Made by a program: the position numbers and the translations under genes. A stretch of 64,000 nucleotides of DNA from Euborellia annulipes (lineage: Eukaryota; Arthropoda; Insecta; Dermaptera; Anisolabididae), in assembly GCA_023213315.1 (NCBI GenBank), contig JAKCPI010005677.1, positions 62,001 through 126,000 of the forward strand, written 5' to 3'. Below the pieces are notes generated by a model. The model was not told the DNA's origin, made no database searches, and was given only the letters and a program-made list of their open reading frames with translations. Positions within the stretch are counted from its first letter, which is position 1. Every line of letters starts with the position of its first letter. Below are positions 1-12,100 of this stretch, piece by piece.

Positions 1-660
1 TCCATCACATGCAGTGCAAATATTCACTTCTCTTCGTGGAGGTCCAGATGAATTCAGAGAGCAACCGGCCTCACGACCGTGCGCTAGATTGGCATCCGTC
101 GCTCGCAAAGTTTCCGGGGCATTCGCACCATGTAAGCCAACTGGCATTTATACTCCCTGCAATCTCATTCGTTACTGATCCTCGAACCATGATAGAGAAA
201 ACTGCGACATTTAGGAAGCGCCTGGCCATCAAATATAACTTGATCTGCAGTTTGTTGAAAGTACTGCATGTATTCGGTCTAAGCGTGGATTAATACGCAG
301 AGGGCGAGGCGATTCTTTCAAATGTTACGGAATTTTCCAGTTTGTTCCGAGTTCCCTCCCACAGCACCACATCATCGGTGTTTAAAGGAGGCACCACAGG
401 TGGAGTCTAAAGATCCCTAGTGATGACTTACATACAGAAGAGCAGCTGTGAAAGAGCGCTACCCTGGTGGACGCCAACCGTATTGGGAAACGGATCGCAG
501 ACTCCTGCTACTTGATGTCCTCTCATACAAGCTCTGTATCTAGCGGACATAAACCTATATTCATATATTTTTGAGGGTCTACTCCATCTAAATTGGAAGG
601 AAATTTGACATGATGCTATGTGTGGTGGGACTGGAAGGGAATCGTCCTCCATGAGCTACT
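1..660 (-). pseudogene. RTE-like LINE reverse transcriptase, degenerate fragment
   Basis: Read on the minus strand, 660 down to about 430 encodes a reverse-transcriptase piece ending in GVHQGSALSQLLF, the palm motif block just before the catalytic aspartates in RTE/CR1-type LINEs. Further down (about 300 to 60) broken frames still resemble the thumb region: TEYMQY, DGQALPK, INASWLTW and VRPVAL followed by a stop. Frameshifts and stops separate the blocks and no catalytic FADD/YADD is seen, so this is dead. The fragment may continue beyond position 1. Family assignment is from remembered motif style, not from a search. Confidence 0.6.
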
Positions 661-705
661 TCCATTTGTACAGACGATTGATTCTCAACTCTACTGTGGA
701 CAACT

Positions 706-1002
706 AGAATAGAATAGAATAGAATAGAAATATTTTAAACAAAGACAGAGACAAAATTTTATTTGTCCATACTCAGTCCTTGTAGGCTTATAAACTAATT
801 AGGCACAAAGTTGTCATTGTTCTTGTGGCACGAATTTGTGGACATGTATATTTTTTTTATAAAAACAGGCGAGTGTCAATGTTCCGTGAGAGTCTATAAG
901 ATAATCTCGTCTCCCTTTCGGCATTTGGCATCCAAAGGCTCTCTTTATTTGCTGCACCTTTTCCATTCCATAACATCAACAGCAACTTCTCATCAACTTA
1001 TA

Positions 1003-1046
<44 letters not shown>

Positions 1047-1050
1047 ATTC
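706..1050. repeat. Partial copy of the 36.1-kb inverted element, plus (AGAAT)n and (AT)n
   Basis: An AGAAT microsatellite (706-730) precedes text shared with the element at 36,128-36,769: the 'ggcatccaaaggct...tttgctgcacc' arm, 'acatcaacagcaact', and the 'agtccttgtaggcttat...ggcacaaa' block. A pure AT dinucleotide tract follows at about 1,007-1,040. The open frames here are shadows. Confidence 0.5.
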
Positions 1051-1051
1051 A

Positions 1052-2081
1052 AACAATAAGAGGTGAAAGGAGCAGGCAGCCAGGTAGTTAGTCTCCACGA
1101 AATGAAATTCTCTCTTTAGGAAACAGTTTAGGCTTTAATGAAATATAACCATCATCAGTCCATTTATCGACCTGAAAGCATTGTACAGTTAGAAAAATAA
1201 AAAATTATTTAAATATTTACAAACAATATATAACTGGTACATACAGTGTGAACTCAATTGACAAATTGATTGAGTCATATTGAGGATATATTTCATTTCT
1301 CGATGGCCTAGGTGACAGACATGTTGTTGTATAAATTAAATAAATAGTAATTTACTCCACCTCCTTCTCTTATAATATCTCTTTTAAGGTTATGGAAAAA
1401 AAATAACAAGCGATTGCTTATATTTCGGTATGCCTAACGCAAACCATCCTCAGTGCATTAAATTATACAATAGTGGAGCGTTTTACAAAATTATAAAATG
1501 CATGAGAAGCCATTCTACATATGAATGGGACAACATCGGATAGGCAAGTCACTGAGGGAAAAATAGTATTAGCATCTATATATAAAGTATATGATACAAT
1601 TATTTGTATGATCTAAAACAATTTCTTAAACTGACTTGCAAGGCGCGTGTACGTTCTAATATAAATACATAGTATTAGTATTATTATTCTATTATACTAT
1701 GTATTTTAGCGGTGGCAAAAATGGCTGGTGGCCCAATGCCAACAGTTCTTTTAAATAAATAAATAAATACTATGTATTTTTAATAATTTTGTATCTCAAA
1801 CTTGGCGCATCGTATAAGCTGATTGCATTGCTTTGTATTTTATACAACACCGCAATATAACTCAAAGCTTTGTCATTTGAGTTCATACTGTATGTACCAG
1901 TTATATATTGTTTGTAAATATTTAAATAATTTTTTATTTTTATTTTTCTAATTGTACAATGCTTTCAGGTCGATAAATGGACTGATGATGGTTATATTTC
2001 ATTAAAGCCTAAACTGTTTCCTAAAGAGAGTTTCGTGGGGAGTAACTACCTGGCTGCCTGCTCCTTTCAACTCTTATTGTT
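1052..2081. mobile_element. Element with about 205-bp terminal inverted repeats
   Basis: The first about 205 bases (from 'aacaataagag') reappear as the reverse complement at 1,875-2,081, nearly identical through 'ggagcaggcagccaggtag' and 'cagtttaggctttaatgaaa'. Each arm carries a hammerhead-like core with the CTGATGA box (minus strand at 1,152-1,158; plus strand 1,982-1,988) and TAAA where GAAA is expected. No coding region lies between the arms. Plausibly a Penelope-like or foldback-type non-autonomous insertion; the class is inference. Confidence 0.55.
1410..1465 (-). ncRNA. Hammerhead-ribozyme-like motif
   Basis: On the minus strand CTGAGGA (1,453-1,447) is followed by a 7-position helix II with one mismatch, GAAA (1,426-1,423) and then UA-UA. 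The core boxes match the hammerhead consensus. Helix I is weak here, so activity is doubtful. It lies inside the 1,052-2,081 element. Confidence 0.4.
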
Positions 2082-2649
2082 AAAATACCCTAGTATATGT
2101 ATGTGCATGTTCTATACAAATCCACAATTTTCACTGAATCTATTTCTAATTAAGTAATATACATAGTATTCAAAACGGCGAATAACCTAGTAACAATTTG
2201 AATCTCTTAAATGTTTTGAGAAATTAATTATAAACAAATTTCTTCAATATTTCAACACAAATCTATTCTTTTCTTTTTAGCAGCTTTATGATTTATGACC
2301 AGCTCTTCAAGCATACGACTCTGGCCCTTTAGCCAAGGTGATAGACCCTTCTGTCCCCAGTCAGTACCCTCCCTTGAACTCAATGTCCTTCCTTACACCT
2401 AGAGCACACTTGCAATGCAACAAGAAATATCTTAAATTGGCCCGTCGAAGGCGACCGGGGGGGGGGGGGTCAGGGGGCGCAATTGCCTGACTAGGCAGAA
2501 AGCCCGCCGAAGGCTAGGCTAGTTCATTATCAATAGCAGACGTCCTGGAAAAATACATCTATTCGAGAAAGAGATTTGATGAAAATAAACTCATTTTAAA
2601 TTAAAATTATGTATTTATTGAATGTTATTCTTTCTTTTTCTTTCATTAG
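2082..2649. other. Upstream intron or flank of IPO11, no feature seen
   Basis: A+T-rich sequence with a G-run at about 2,457-2,470. I found no exon for the missing IPO11 N-terminus here; it probably lies before position 1. Confidence 0.4.
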
Positions 2650-4347
2650 AATATTTTTTCGAACCACAATATCGACAATCAAGTACGATGGCTCGCAATT
2701 CTTTATTTTAAAAATGGGATTGATCGTTATTGGAGAAAATCAGCCCCAAAGTAAGTTTTAAAACTCATTTGAATTATTATTTATAAAAGGAAATAATTCG
2801 TTGTTGATTTGAATCCATTGCTAACGTTTCGGAACTGGGATTGTGTCTTTGCATCGGCATATGAATTGAGTTGGTTTGAATTTATATTTATTATGGGCCA
2901 GGGGGGTTTTTGAACCCCCTTAAAGTATTAAAAAGTTTTATAAAAAACATAGATATTTTTAATATTTAATTCATCCATATATTAATTAATATTAATAATT
3001 ATATATATTATTTAATAATTTTTCAGTGGTATTTCTGATACCGAAAAAGTACAATTAAGACGTGGTCTTATGATGAATATTCATGAACCGATTAATCAAA
3101 TTGCCACTCACCTCGCGGCGGTTGTTGCCAAAGTTGCCAGGTATTCGATTTTATAATATTTATTTTTTAATAGTGTTAATTATTTGAATTTAATTTAATT
3201 TCAGACATGATTTCCCTCGCGAATGGCCTGATTTAATGGAACATCTCTTACTTGGCATCCAAAGCGGCCAACAACTCTACGAACATCGCTCCATTTTGAT
3301 GCTGCATCACATAATCAAAGCTCTTTCTTCCAAACGACTTATTGGAGATAAACGTGCATTCCAAGAACTCTCACTGACTCTTTTTCCTTTTATAAACCAA
3401 ATCTGGAATACATATTTTGAACAAATACTAAAGGTAAATCAATTTTTATCACAAATCTTCAGATCGGATCTTTTTTTCATGTAAAATTACCAGAGGTTGG
3501 CTTGATTATTGGAAAAATAGCCATCCAAATTATTAATATTGAGAAACAGTCCAAGTTGTTTGATAACTGGAACAATGGACATTCGGAATTTACTTGGAAT
3601 AGTTAGCTGTCAATATCTGGGATCTACAACAACCAGCAAAATATTCAAAGTAACTTCCGAATTTCCATTCTTTCAGTTATCCCATAATTAATAAAGAGCC
3701 ATTAATTAATAAATTAGTAAGTAAGGTGCAAATAGTTATTGGTGCTTTAATTTCTTATCAAGATCATATAGGCCGTGAATATAGGTGTATAAAATTTAAT
3801 ACAGGTTGAAGAAGCATGTCAGAATTCTATCCAGCGACGTTCGAATTTGCCTGGTCAAGACTCTTCTTCTCCCACATTTTGTCTAAGCGTGTTTCGTATA
3901 CACTGACAAGGGAATTAATTGTTTTTGAGATAACATTTCCGACAGTTAAGCACTTTGGTTTTGGTCATATAAGCACAAACATTAAGTCTCTCCTCTGGCT
4001 GTTAATAGTGCATTTATTAAATTGATTTTATTTAAATTGTTTTAGACTACCGGTTCTTCATCTTTCAACGAACTGATGAATGTACTCGAAAAAGGTCTTC
4101 TTGCTTTACGTATACTTCGAAAATTAATTGTACATGGTTTCAAGAAACCTCAAGAATATCCCGATTGTGTACGATTTGTAGATCAAATTTTTGACCGTTG
4201 CAAAACTATGCTAGAATTACGTAAGTTTTTGTTTTTACAAAATTCACTGATGATGGATGGGATAATAAGTCTGACCCAAAACGTCTCAGAATTCATTAAG
4301 CATCAAGAATTTTTATTTATAGCTGCCTCTGGCCTCTCTTGATTCTT

Positions 4348-4401
<54 letters not shown>

Positions 4402-7400
4402 AACCATATCATTCATATACAGTATATACAAGTTTTCATTTCGATCGTGCTGTCTTAAACATACATTCATTTAATACTTTCTATAATTATTTTAATTAAT
4501 ACAATACAACAGTAAAAGTTAGTAATGGAACTGTAATTTGTACATATGTTTAATTACCTTAAAAACTTTTATCTTATAAAATCCACACAAATCAAATTAT
4601 TGTATCGGATGTAAATTCAGGTACCCAGAAATTTTTTGGTCAGTAAATTGGGTAAGCTTGTACATTTCGTCGACTCCTCCAGTCCAGTCGAAGGGGGAGG
4701 CTAATTTGCTTTTTGTTTAACTCCCAATGTAAGGAAATATTTTTGTATATTCAAGAGCATCATTTAGGATCATATATTTTACTTTGCAGACAGGTAATAC
4801 TAATATTAGCTAATATTATTCTATAGCTTAAAAAAGAGAATGCGGCCAATAATAAAAAGCCGATCCCGGAACGTTTCGGCTCTGATCCACAAAGCCATCA
4901 TCGGACCTCAAGAGTATATTTATATTATTAACAAACAAAATAAACTTTGTCTTTAGTAAATTTTTAATACAATACATATGTATTTAGTCGAAATTATATT
5001 AATATATTATCATTGATCAGCAAGAGAGTATACAAGAGCAAGGCCCTGAATGTGACGTTCAGTTGATTTGAAGGGCTCATCTCATGATGGCTTGTGTATC
5101 TTAGCCGAAACATTCAGGAATAAAGGTGTTAACAAAATAGATGCCTTATAATTCTAATATTATATAATAATTGGATTTAGGCCTAGGCAATTTTTACTTT
5201 CTTTACCTATATATATTATATGTTAATATATATAGAAAGTATTGGATTCATGTCAAAAATTCGATGTCGAGATTTTGATGGATATATACGTTTTGAGGTC
5301 CTCTGGGTCCAAAAAAGTTTTTCTCGACATGGCCTGCCTGTCTGACTGTGAGTCTGTGAACAAAATCGACCAAAAAGTACTAGTACTTTACTGATATACT
5401 TTATATTTTTTCGATTTTCTAAAATCCGCTTTAACGATTTTGATTAAAATTCATAAATCACTTATTTTTTAGATGTTCTTTAAAATGTAAATTCTCATTT
5501 TGTCCTTGAAATTGTTTGAAGCACACTTTACTCTTGTACTTCATAGGAAAGATATGAGAAATGGTTGCCATGGTAACAAAATATAAATATTTTCCCATGT
5601 TTATAAATTCTAATACTGCTTATCAGCGGAAACTAAATATGTTGACACAAAAAATCTGATGTGACAAGCACTGAACACAACTTTCGATAACCTGTTTTCA
5701 ATTAATTGGTTCTAAATACTTTAATACATCCAAAATAAGAGAACTACAAAATATTTCCGTTTTCTGACAAGGGAGTTTACAATGATAGGCTGTTTATATT
5801 TTCTCGACGAGTCAGAGTTGAAATTAGAAAAGTTTATCGGGTAAGAGTTCATCTCTGGCTATGGCTACGACCCTCTTTATAGGTATATTTTCTCTTTCCC
5901 GTTTGATGGTCTTTTTTAATCTAATTTATAGATATAAGATTCTGACACATAGTAATTGAAAATAAATTATTAATACGTTTATTTTGATTGTAGGAAAAAA
6001 TTTTTTAGGAAAGAATGGCCAACTAGTCGAAATTACAAGTAAATTAGTGATCGATATGTCAAAAGTGTTAATAGATTTACACGAGCATCATCCCCTGCCA
6101 TTTGTCATCTGGATTGAAAGAACTCTTCGTTACGCTTCTTATTATGCATTCGCACCAGAAGCTGAATCTCTTATTTTTGAAAAGTTCATTGTACAATGCT
6201 TTAATCTAATTAAAGCTATTCTACTTTGTTCCGAATATAAACCAGCTAAAAATCAAGAAGGTACATATCTAATTAAAATATTAATATATATCTCTATATG
6301 AAATTAACGCGTCCTTATAAAACATAATATAAATAACAATATTATAAATTAGACCAGATCTATTAAATTAAAATTAAAACATTTTTCTTTAAATAGATTT
6401 TAAATTATATTTATTTTTTTCTTTTAGAAACAAAAGAAATGTCAATGGTACAAGCACATCAAATTAAACTTTTATTTTTTGAAACGAATACACTGACGCA
6501 GATGTGCCAAAAGCTTGTAACGCAATATTTCCTTTTAACCAAAGAAGATCTGGAATTGTGGGATTCAGATCCAGAACAATTCGGTATGGATTTCTTATTT
6601 TAACTCTTAGGGCATTATATAAATATTTCTTTTGAATATTTTTACTTTTTCTTAATTTAAGCTACTGATGAAGGTGGCGAGTCATGGAAATACAGTCTTA
6701 GGGTAAGTTACCAATTAAAGCGCTAACTAAACTCGCTCAAAATGAAATTATAGGGCTACAGAATATTAATTTTTTTTTGTTCTACAGCCTTGCACAGAAA
6801 CTCTGTTTCTGGCCTTATTCCATCAATTTCGTGTTTCGCTGGTTCCAGTTCTTCTGGACATGATCAAATCCAATGATAAACTCGTCGACCCATCTGATCT
6901 TAATGCAATTCTGCAAAAAGATGCAGTCTACAAAGCTGTTGGCCTGGCAGCCTTTGATCTTTATGACGAGGTAATTTATCTAATATAAGAGAGCAAAATA
7001 TATAGAGGGTAAAGAGGATGAATAAAAAATCACATTTTGTCATCCTCATGCCCGATGTATGATCAACCAAACAATATTTACTTTCTCTTTTTCTATGTAC
7101 ATTAAAAATACATTTTTTTTTTTCGAAAAAATGTATTTTTTTCAAATCTCAGGGGGTAATTACCCCCTTTACCCCCCCCCCTGTAACTTGATCAACTTTT
7201 TCTAAAGATTAAATAAAATCTTCCTTTCGAGGTGATTTGATCAAATAACGTCAAGCACAAAATGATTTGAAAATGTTATATATCCGATTTTTTGCCCATT
7301 TTTTGAAGTTACTGTAAATAGATACAAAATTGTACACAAGCTTTAGACATATCGCATATATATGGACCCTGTTACGCATTAGTATGTCAAGCGCCAAAAA

Positions 7401-9116
7401 AAAAATTAAAAATTGAATTAAGCACGGAATATTGTTTCAAATGTTATAATTAATAGTATTTTTATGAAATATGACCTAAAAAAATTTATATTTAATGTTA
7501 TTTGCACAATTGACAAAAAAAAAGATATATAATCTAATCAAAACAATGCAAATCAGAAAACCTTTAATGTTAATTTTCTCAAATCTCGGTTGCTGGGGCT
7601 TGACACACTTGTTGTGAAGCTAAAAGAACAGAGAGAGAGAGAGAGAGATACAAAATTTGATATTTGGAATCTAAAACTCTATTTTTAAACTCATTCGATG
7701 GCAAAATTTGATATATGTCTAGAACAAGAAAGATTCCCACAGAAAAGCGCAAATTTTGCAATTGGAATCGTTACACGTGTGTCTAGTCCCCTGGGAATGG
7801 GGGATTACTGTCAGGAAAAAAGGCATAAAAAGCCACCCCCCTCTCCCGTGAGGGATCATTCTCTCTCTCTCGACATTCTAAGCAACAACAGTTATTTTAA
7901 ATATAAACCAGACCCCCGTTTTTGGCGCTGATTGAAATAGAACATAATTAAGAACACATCCTAATTAAATTTTGTAAAGCCTTCTGTACTTCATAAAGCA
8001 TAATAAATCAAGAATTTTATATTCTTATTAAAAAATCTGGTGTGACTGTCGAACAACACTCCCTCGACCTCCTAAGCGAGAACACACTAATGCGTAACAG
8101 GGTCCATATATAGGGTTAAGACACAAGGAAGTCAAATATTGTAGATAATGCCATTGTTGAGGACGAATCTCAGTGGGGGTTGTCCTTGTTGAGGGAGGAG
8201 TCTTAGTAGACTTCTTCCATATCTTTGATTGCAGAGGACGCTCACAACATTGGTTGCTTCGGGCGGGGAAATTCATCTATTTTCCAGTGGGTTTTCAAGC
8301 AATTGAGCTCTGCTGATTCAAAGCTGCAGATAGTTTATCAAAATCTTCAACGCGAAACCATTGGCTGCTGATTTAAGGGTCAGCCCATTAGTAAGAAATG
8401 AATGGACAAATTTTGCCCATCCTTTTACTGATTTCGGGCGTCATAATAAACGCAAGAAGGGCTAGAATGGCACGAGAGGTCCAGCGTGCATTGCTGATAT
8501 TTGTAATTTGTTGAAACTTCACGAAGGGGATTTAAATACTCTCAGTAATTAACAGAAGACACGAGTGTGGTGTTAAAAAAACTTCATGTCGTCTCTTCAG
8601 CCTTCTGTTTCCTTAATTTTAGTTTTAACGTTGCTGAAGGATCCTTTCAATTTATTATAATTGCTAATCAAATCCTGAATAAAAAAGTTCTGAATGTTTG
8701 ATGATTTAGTCAACCTATGGAGCTCATCGCCCATGACAACACGTAAAAGGCGATCCAGCACATAGAGCTGGCAACTAATAAACTTGGGTTTGGGGTTATC
8801 TTTCTCTTCGAACATTTGCTGCAGCCGATCAACGCCTGTCTTTTATTTAGAATAATAAAAAAATACTAAAATTTGATTTTTTAATTAGGATTTATATAAT
8901 TTATTATTAAATCTTTATTAGAAAAATAAAACATATAACTATGATTTTGGCTTTCCCCTTCCCAGAGGGTACCCTCCCCCCCCTCTCTGGGATTGTACAG
9001 AGCGTTCCGAAGGTTATAATTGACACCAAATTAAGCTTTTAACACCTCTCTTATATACCAGCTTATACAAGACTGCAACTAGTCAACCTAATATTTCAAA
9101 GTGGTTTTTGCGTCAC

Positions 9117-9152
<36 letters not shown>

Positions 9153-12100
9153 GGAATAAACGTCATTTTAGTCATTAATAGGCAAATTCTTGATACAGGA
9201 AATCATTTTGGAAAATAAAGTTGAAAAGTCATACCCCTAGTGTATATGCAGTTGAAGTAGAAATATTTGTTTTACTTTCCTATTGATTCTCTTTCTATTA
9301 ATAATAAAATGAAGAGATGTGCTTTATTTTCTATTAAGATTTAGCTCTGAAGGGCGTTTCTTCATTTCACAGCTAAGTCGCTTGACCGAGAGTCACTTGA
9401 CGTAAAAATATTTTTATATAAAATTGCTTATTAAAAGAACAACTAATATTTATTTCTTGAATTATTAATGAACCTATATTATTTCGTGTTTGTTTTTAGG
9501 TCAATTTTGACCGTTGGTTCACGACTACTTTAACTCAAGAGCTGACAGTTAAAGCCGATAATTACCGGGTGCTCCGAAGACGCATTGCTTTATTATTGGG
9601 ACAATGGACTTCAGTAAAATTTTCTGCCGAATTACGTCCCGCTCTTTACGCTGCTACTCTGCCACTTTTAAGGGCTGATGAAGATATGGCTGTTCGTGTT
9701 GCAGCTTCGACCGCTCTTAAAGCCGCCATTGATGATTTTGAATTCCATACCGAACAATTTCTTCCTTTTCTTGAACCAGCTTTTGGACTTCTTTTTGCTC
9801 TATTAAAGGAAGCAAGAGAATGTGATACTAAGGTATATAATAATAATAATAATAATAACAAAATTTTTATTACTATTTTACATTACATTATAGTTACATA
9901 GTATTCTTTTCCCAACGGCATCGAGAAGATTCTTCTCACAATCCGCAGTCTTCACTCTTCTTTTTCAGCAAAATTAGATTTTATTATTTTCAATTCCAGG
10001 GTAATAAAATTTGTACAAAAAAACCCAGTCGTTTTTATTTATAAAGTAAAATTTAAAAAAAAAGTAAATAAAAAATTAAATTATAATAGATAAAACGGTA
10101 GACTTTTTTAACATGAGCTAATTTGTTCTTGTTTTCAGTTCCGCTATTAGCACATTTACGTTACTTTGACATTTAATATAAAACCTTCTGACAATTCCTT
10201 CCATAAATTCTTTTATTGATTCAATTTCTAAGCCAACTCTAATAATATGATTATTTATTCCAGCAGGCGGATTGGCTATATACCGGAGAGTTTTATTCTC
10301 CACTCTCTCCAATAAGTAAAAGTTAGATTTGGAGACTTGGTTCCACCAGACTTGAACTCCATAAGTCAGTCTTGGTCGAACCAGTGTCTTATAGAGGAGA
10401 ATTTTTTCATCAATTCCTAAAAAGCTAGTTGGTCTAATAAGCGGCCATAATAGCCTCGCCGCGAGCTTAGCACTATTTGCAGCTGCTCTTATATGAGGTC
10501 CAAATTTAAGCCTCCGATCAATATTAAATCCTAAATATTTAACCGAACCTTGCCAAGGTAGTACATTGTTCCCAAATTTAATCTGCCTTCGAAGATGACG
10601 TTTCCGCGAGCTCAGCATTATTGCTTCTGTTTTACTCTTATTCAGACTTAGCCTCCACTTTTCAAAATAGCTGTTAATTACTTTTAGATCTTTTTCCATC
10701 CTACTGGCGACAGATCTATAGTTGCGATTAGAATAGATTAGCGCAGTGTCATCTGCAAATTGGGCAATCTCCGAAAACTTAAGCTTTATAATATCGGCAG
10801 TGAAAAGAGCATAGAGAATGGGCGAGAGGAGAGCCCCTTGCGGCGTTCCGTCCTTTATTCTCTTCCAGTCAGAATATTCTTCTCCAACACGAACTCTAAA
10901 ATCTCTATCTCGTAGAAAACTATGGAGCAATTTACAAAGTTGGCTGGGCAGACCATACCTTTCGAGTTTCGCTATTAGTGCTTCGTGCCACACTCTATCA
11001 AAGGCCTAAGATATATAAATAGACTAAAGACTGCCAAAAGCTATACATATAGGGCAAACAAAAAGACCATTGGCAGAACAACGAGATTAATATATAATAT
11101 AACACACTGAAACTACTTGTGCGATTTTGATAATATAACAATCATGAAAAATATTTTACCATTAAAAAAATGCTTCTATTTCCAGATGCACGTGCTCTAT
11201 GTTTTGTCGTTCATGATTGAGCGCGTCGGGTATGCGGTGAGGCCTTACAGCAATGCTTTGATCCACTTCCTGCCCCTGCTCTGGGAAGAGAGCTCAGATC
11301 ATAATATGCTTCGATGTGCGATTGTTTCCATGCTTGTTCACCTTGTTAAGGTACCAAATAATATAATTTCATAAGATTATCAGTTTATATGAACTAGATT
11401 TACATTTTTGAATTTATGAAAACATTTCTAGGCCTTGGGATCACTTAGCCCTGAACTTTCAATGTTCGTGTTGCCCATTATTCATGTTTCTACTGATGTC
11501 AAACAACCTTCACATATTTATCTTTTGGAAGATGGTCTTGAATTGTGGCTAGCCGTCCTAGAAAATACATCAACCATAAATGCTCCACTTAGTCAACTTG
11601 CTGAAAATATGTTTCCATTATTAGGTAAAATTTATTTATATAATTTGCTAAACCTTTGTACATAGGCCTAGCCAGGGGGGAGGGTTTTAGGGGTTCGAAC
11701 TCCCCCCTCCCATGGAACTAGAGCCAAAACTAATTTTGCATATTGAAGTATCAAATAAAATTTAGAATAATTGTCAATTAAATTTGGACCTGCTATTTTT
11801 TTTTTATTCAGAAAGAAAAAAAAAAAAATAATACTACACACTAGAGAAGTGAAACAATCGCATTCACGATGCTGAAAAGGTTCAAATAAGACCAACTTAT
11901 TAATTTTTTATTATCTACAACTAATAAACATTCGAAGATATTTTATAAATTTCGAACTCTCCTCACTCACCATTATAATTTCTGGCCACTCCTATGCGTT
12001 TCTAAGTCGAAGCAATTTGGGATTCCTGAAATTCTTTCAAAAAAAAATAGTGACTTTATAGAAAATATCAGCTCTTTCTATCCATCAGAAACCTTTTTTA

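Larger units (their letters stand above)
7188..9239. mobile_element. Old, diverged copy of the 1.36-kb hAT-like element
   Basis: Aligns by eye with the copies at 50,441 and 62,477 from 'gatttgatcaaataacgtcaagcacaaaatg' onward, and ends in the same terminal 'gaaaagtcatacccctag' at 9,239. The 5' terminus has been replaced by an unrelated G/C-run repeat. It is split by a 744-bp insertion at 7,363-8,106. The minus strand at 8,597-8,815 still encodes 72 residues (ELHRLTKSSNIQNFFIQDLI...) homologous to the decayed coding piece of the other two copies. It sits in IPO11 intron 8. Confidence 0.7.

Noticed and set aside
9..293. 94-residue plus-strand frame at the window start
   Set aside because: Antisense of a decayed LINE fragment readable on the minus strand.
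3816..4025. 69-residue frame between IPO11 exons 3 and 4
   Set aside because: It lies in the intron, has no similarity to the importin between the flanking exons, and the exons join in frame without it.
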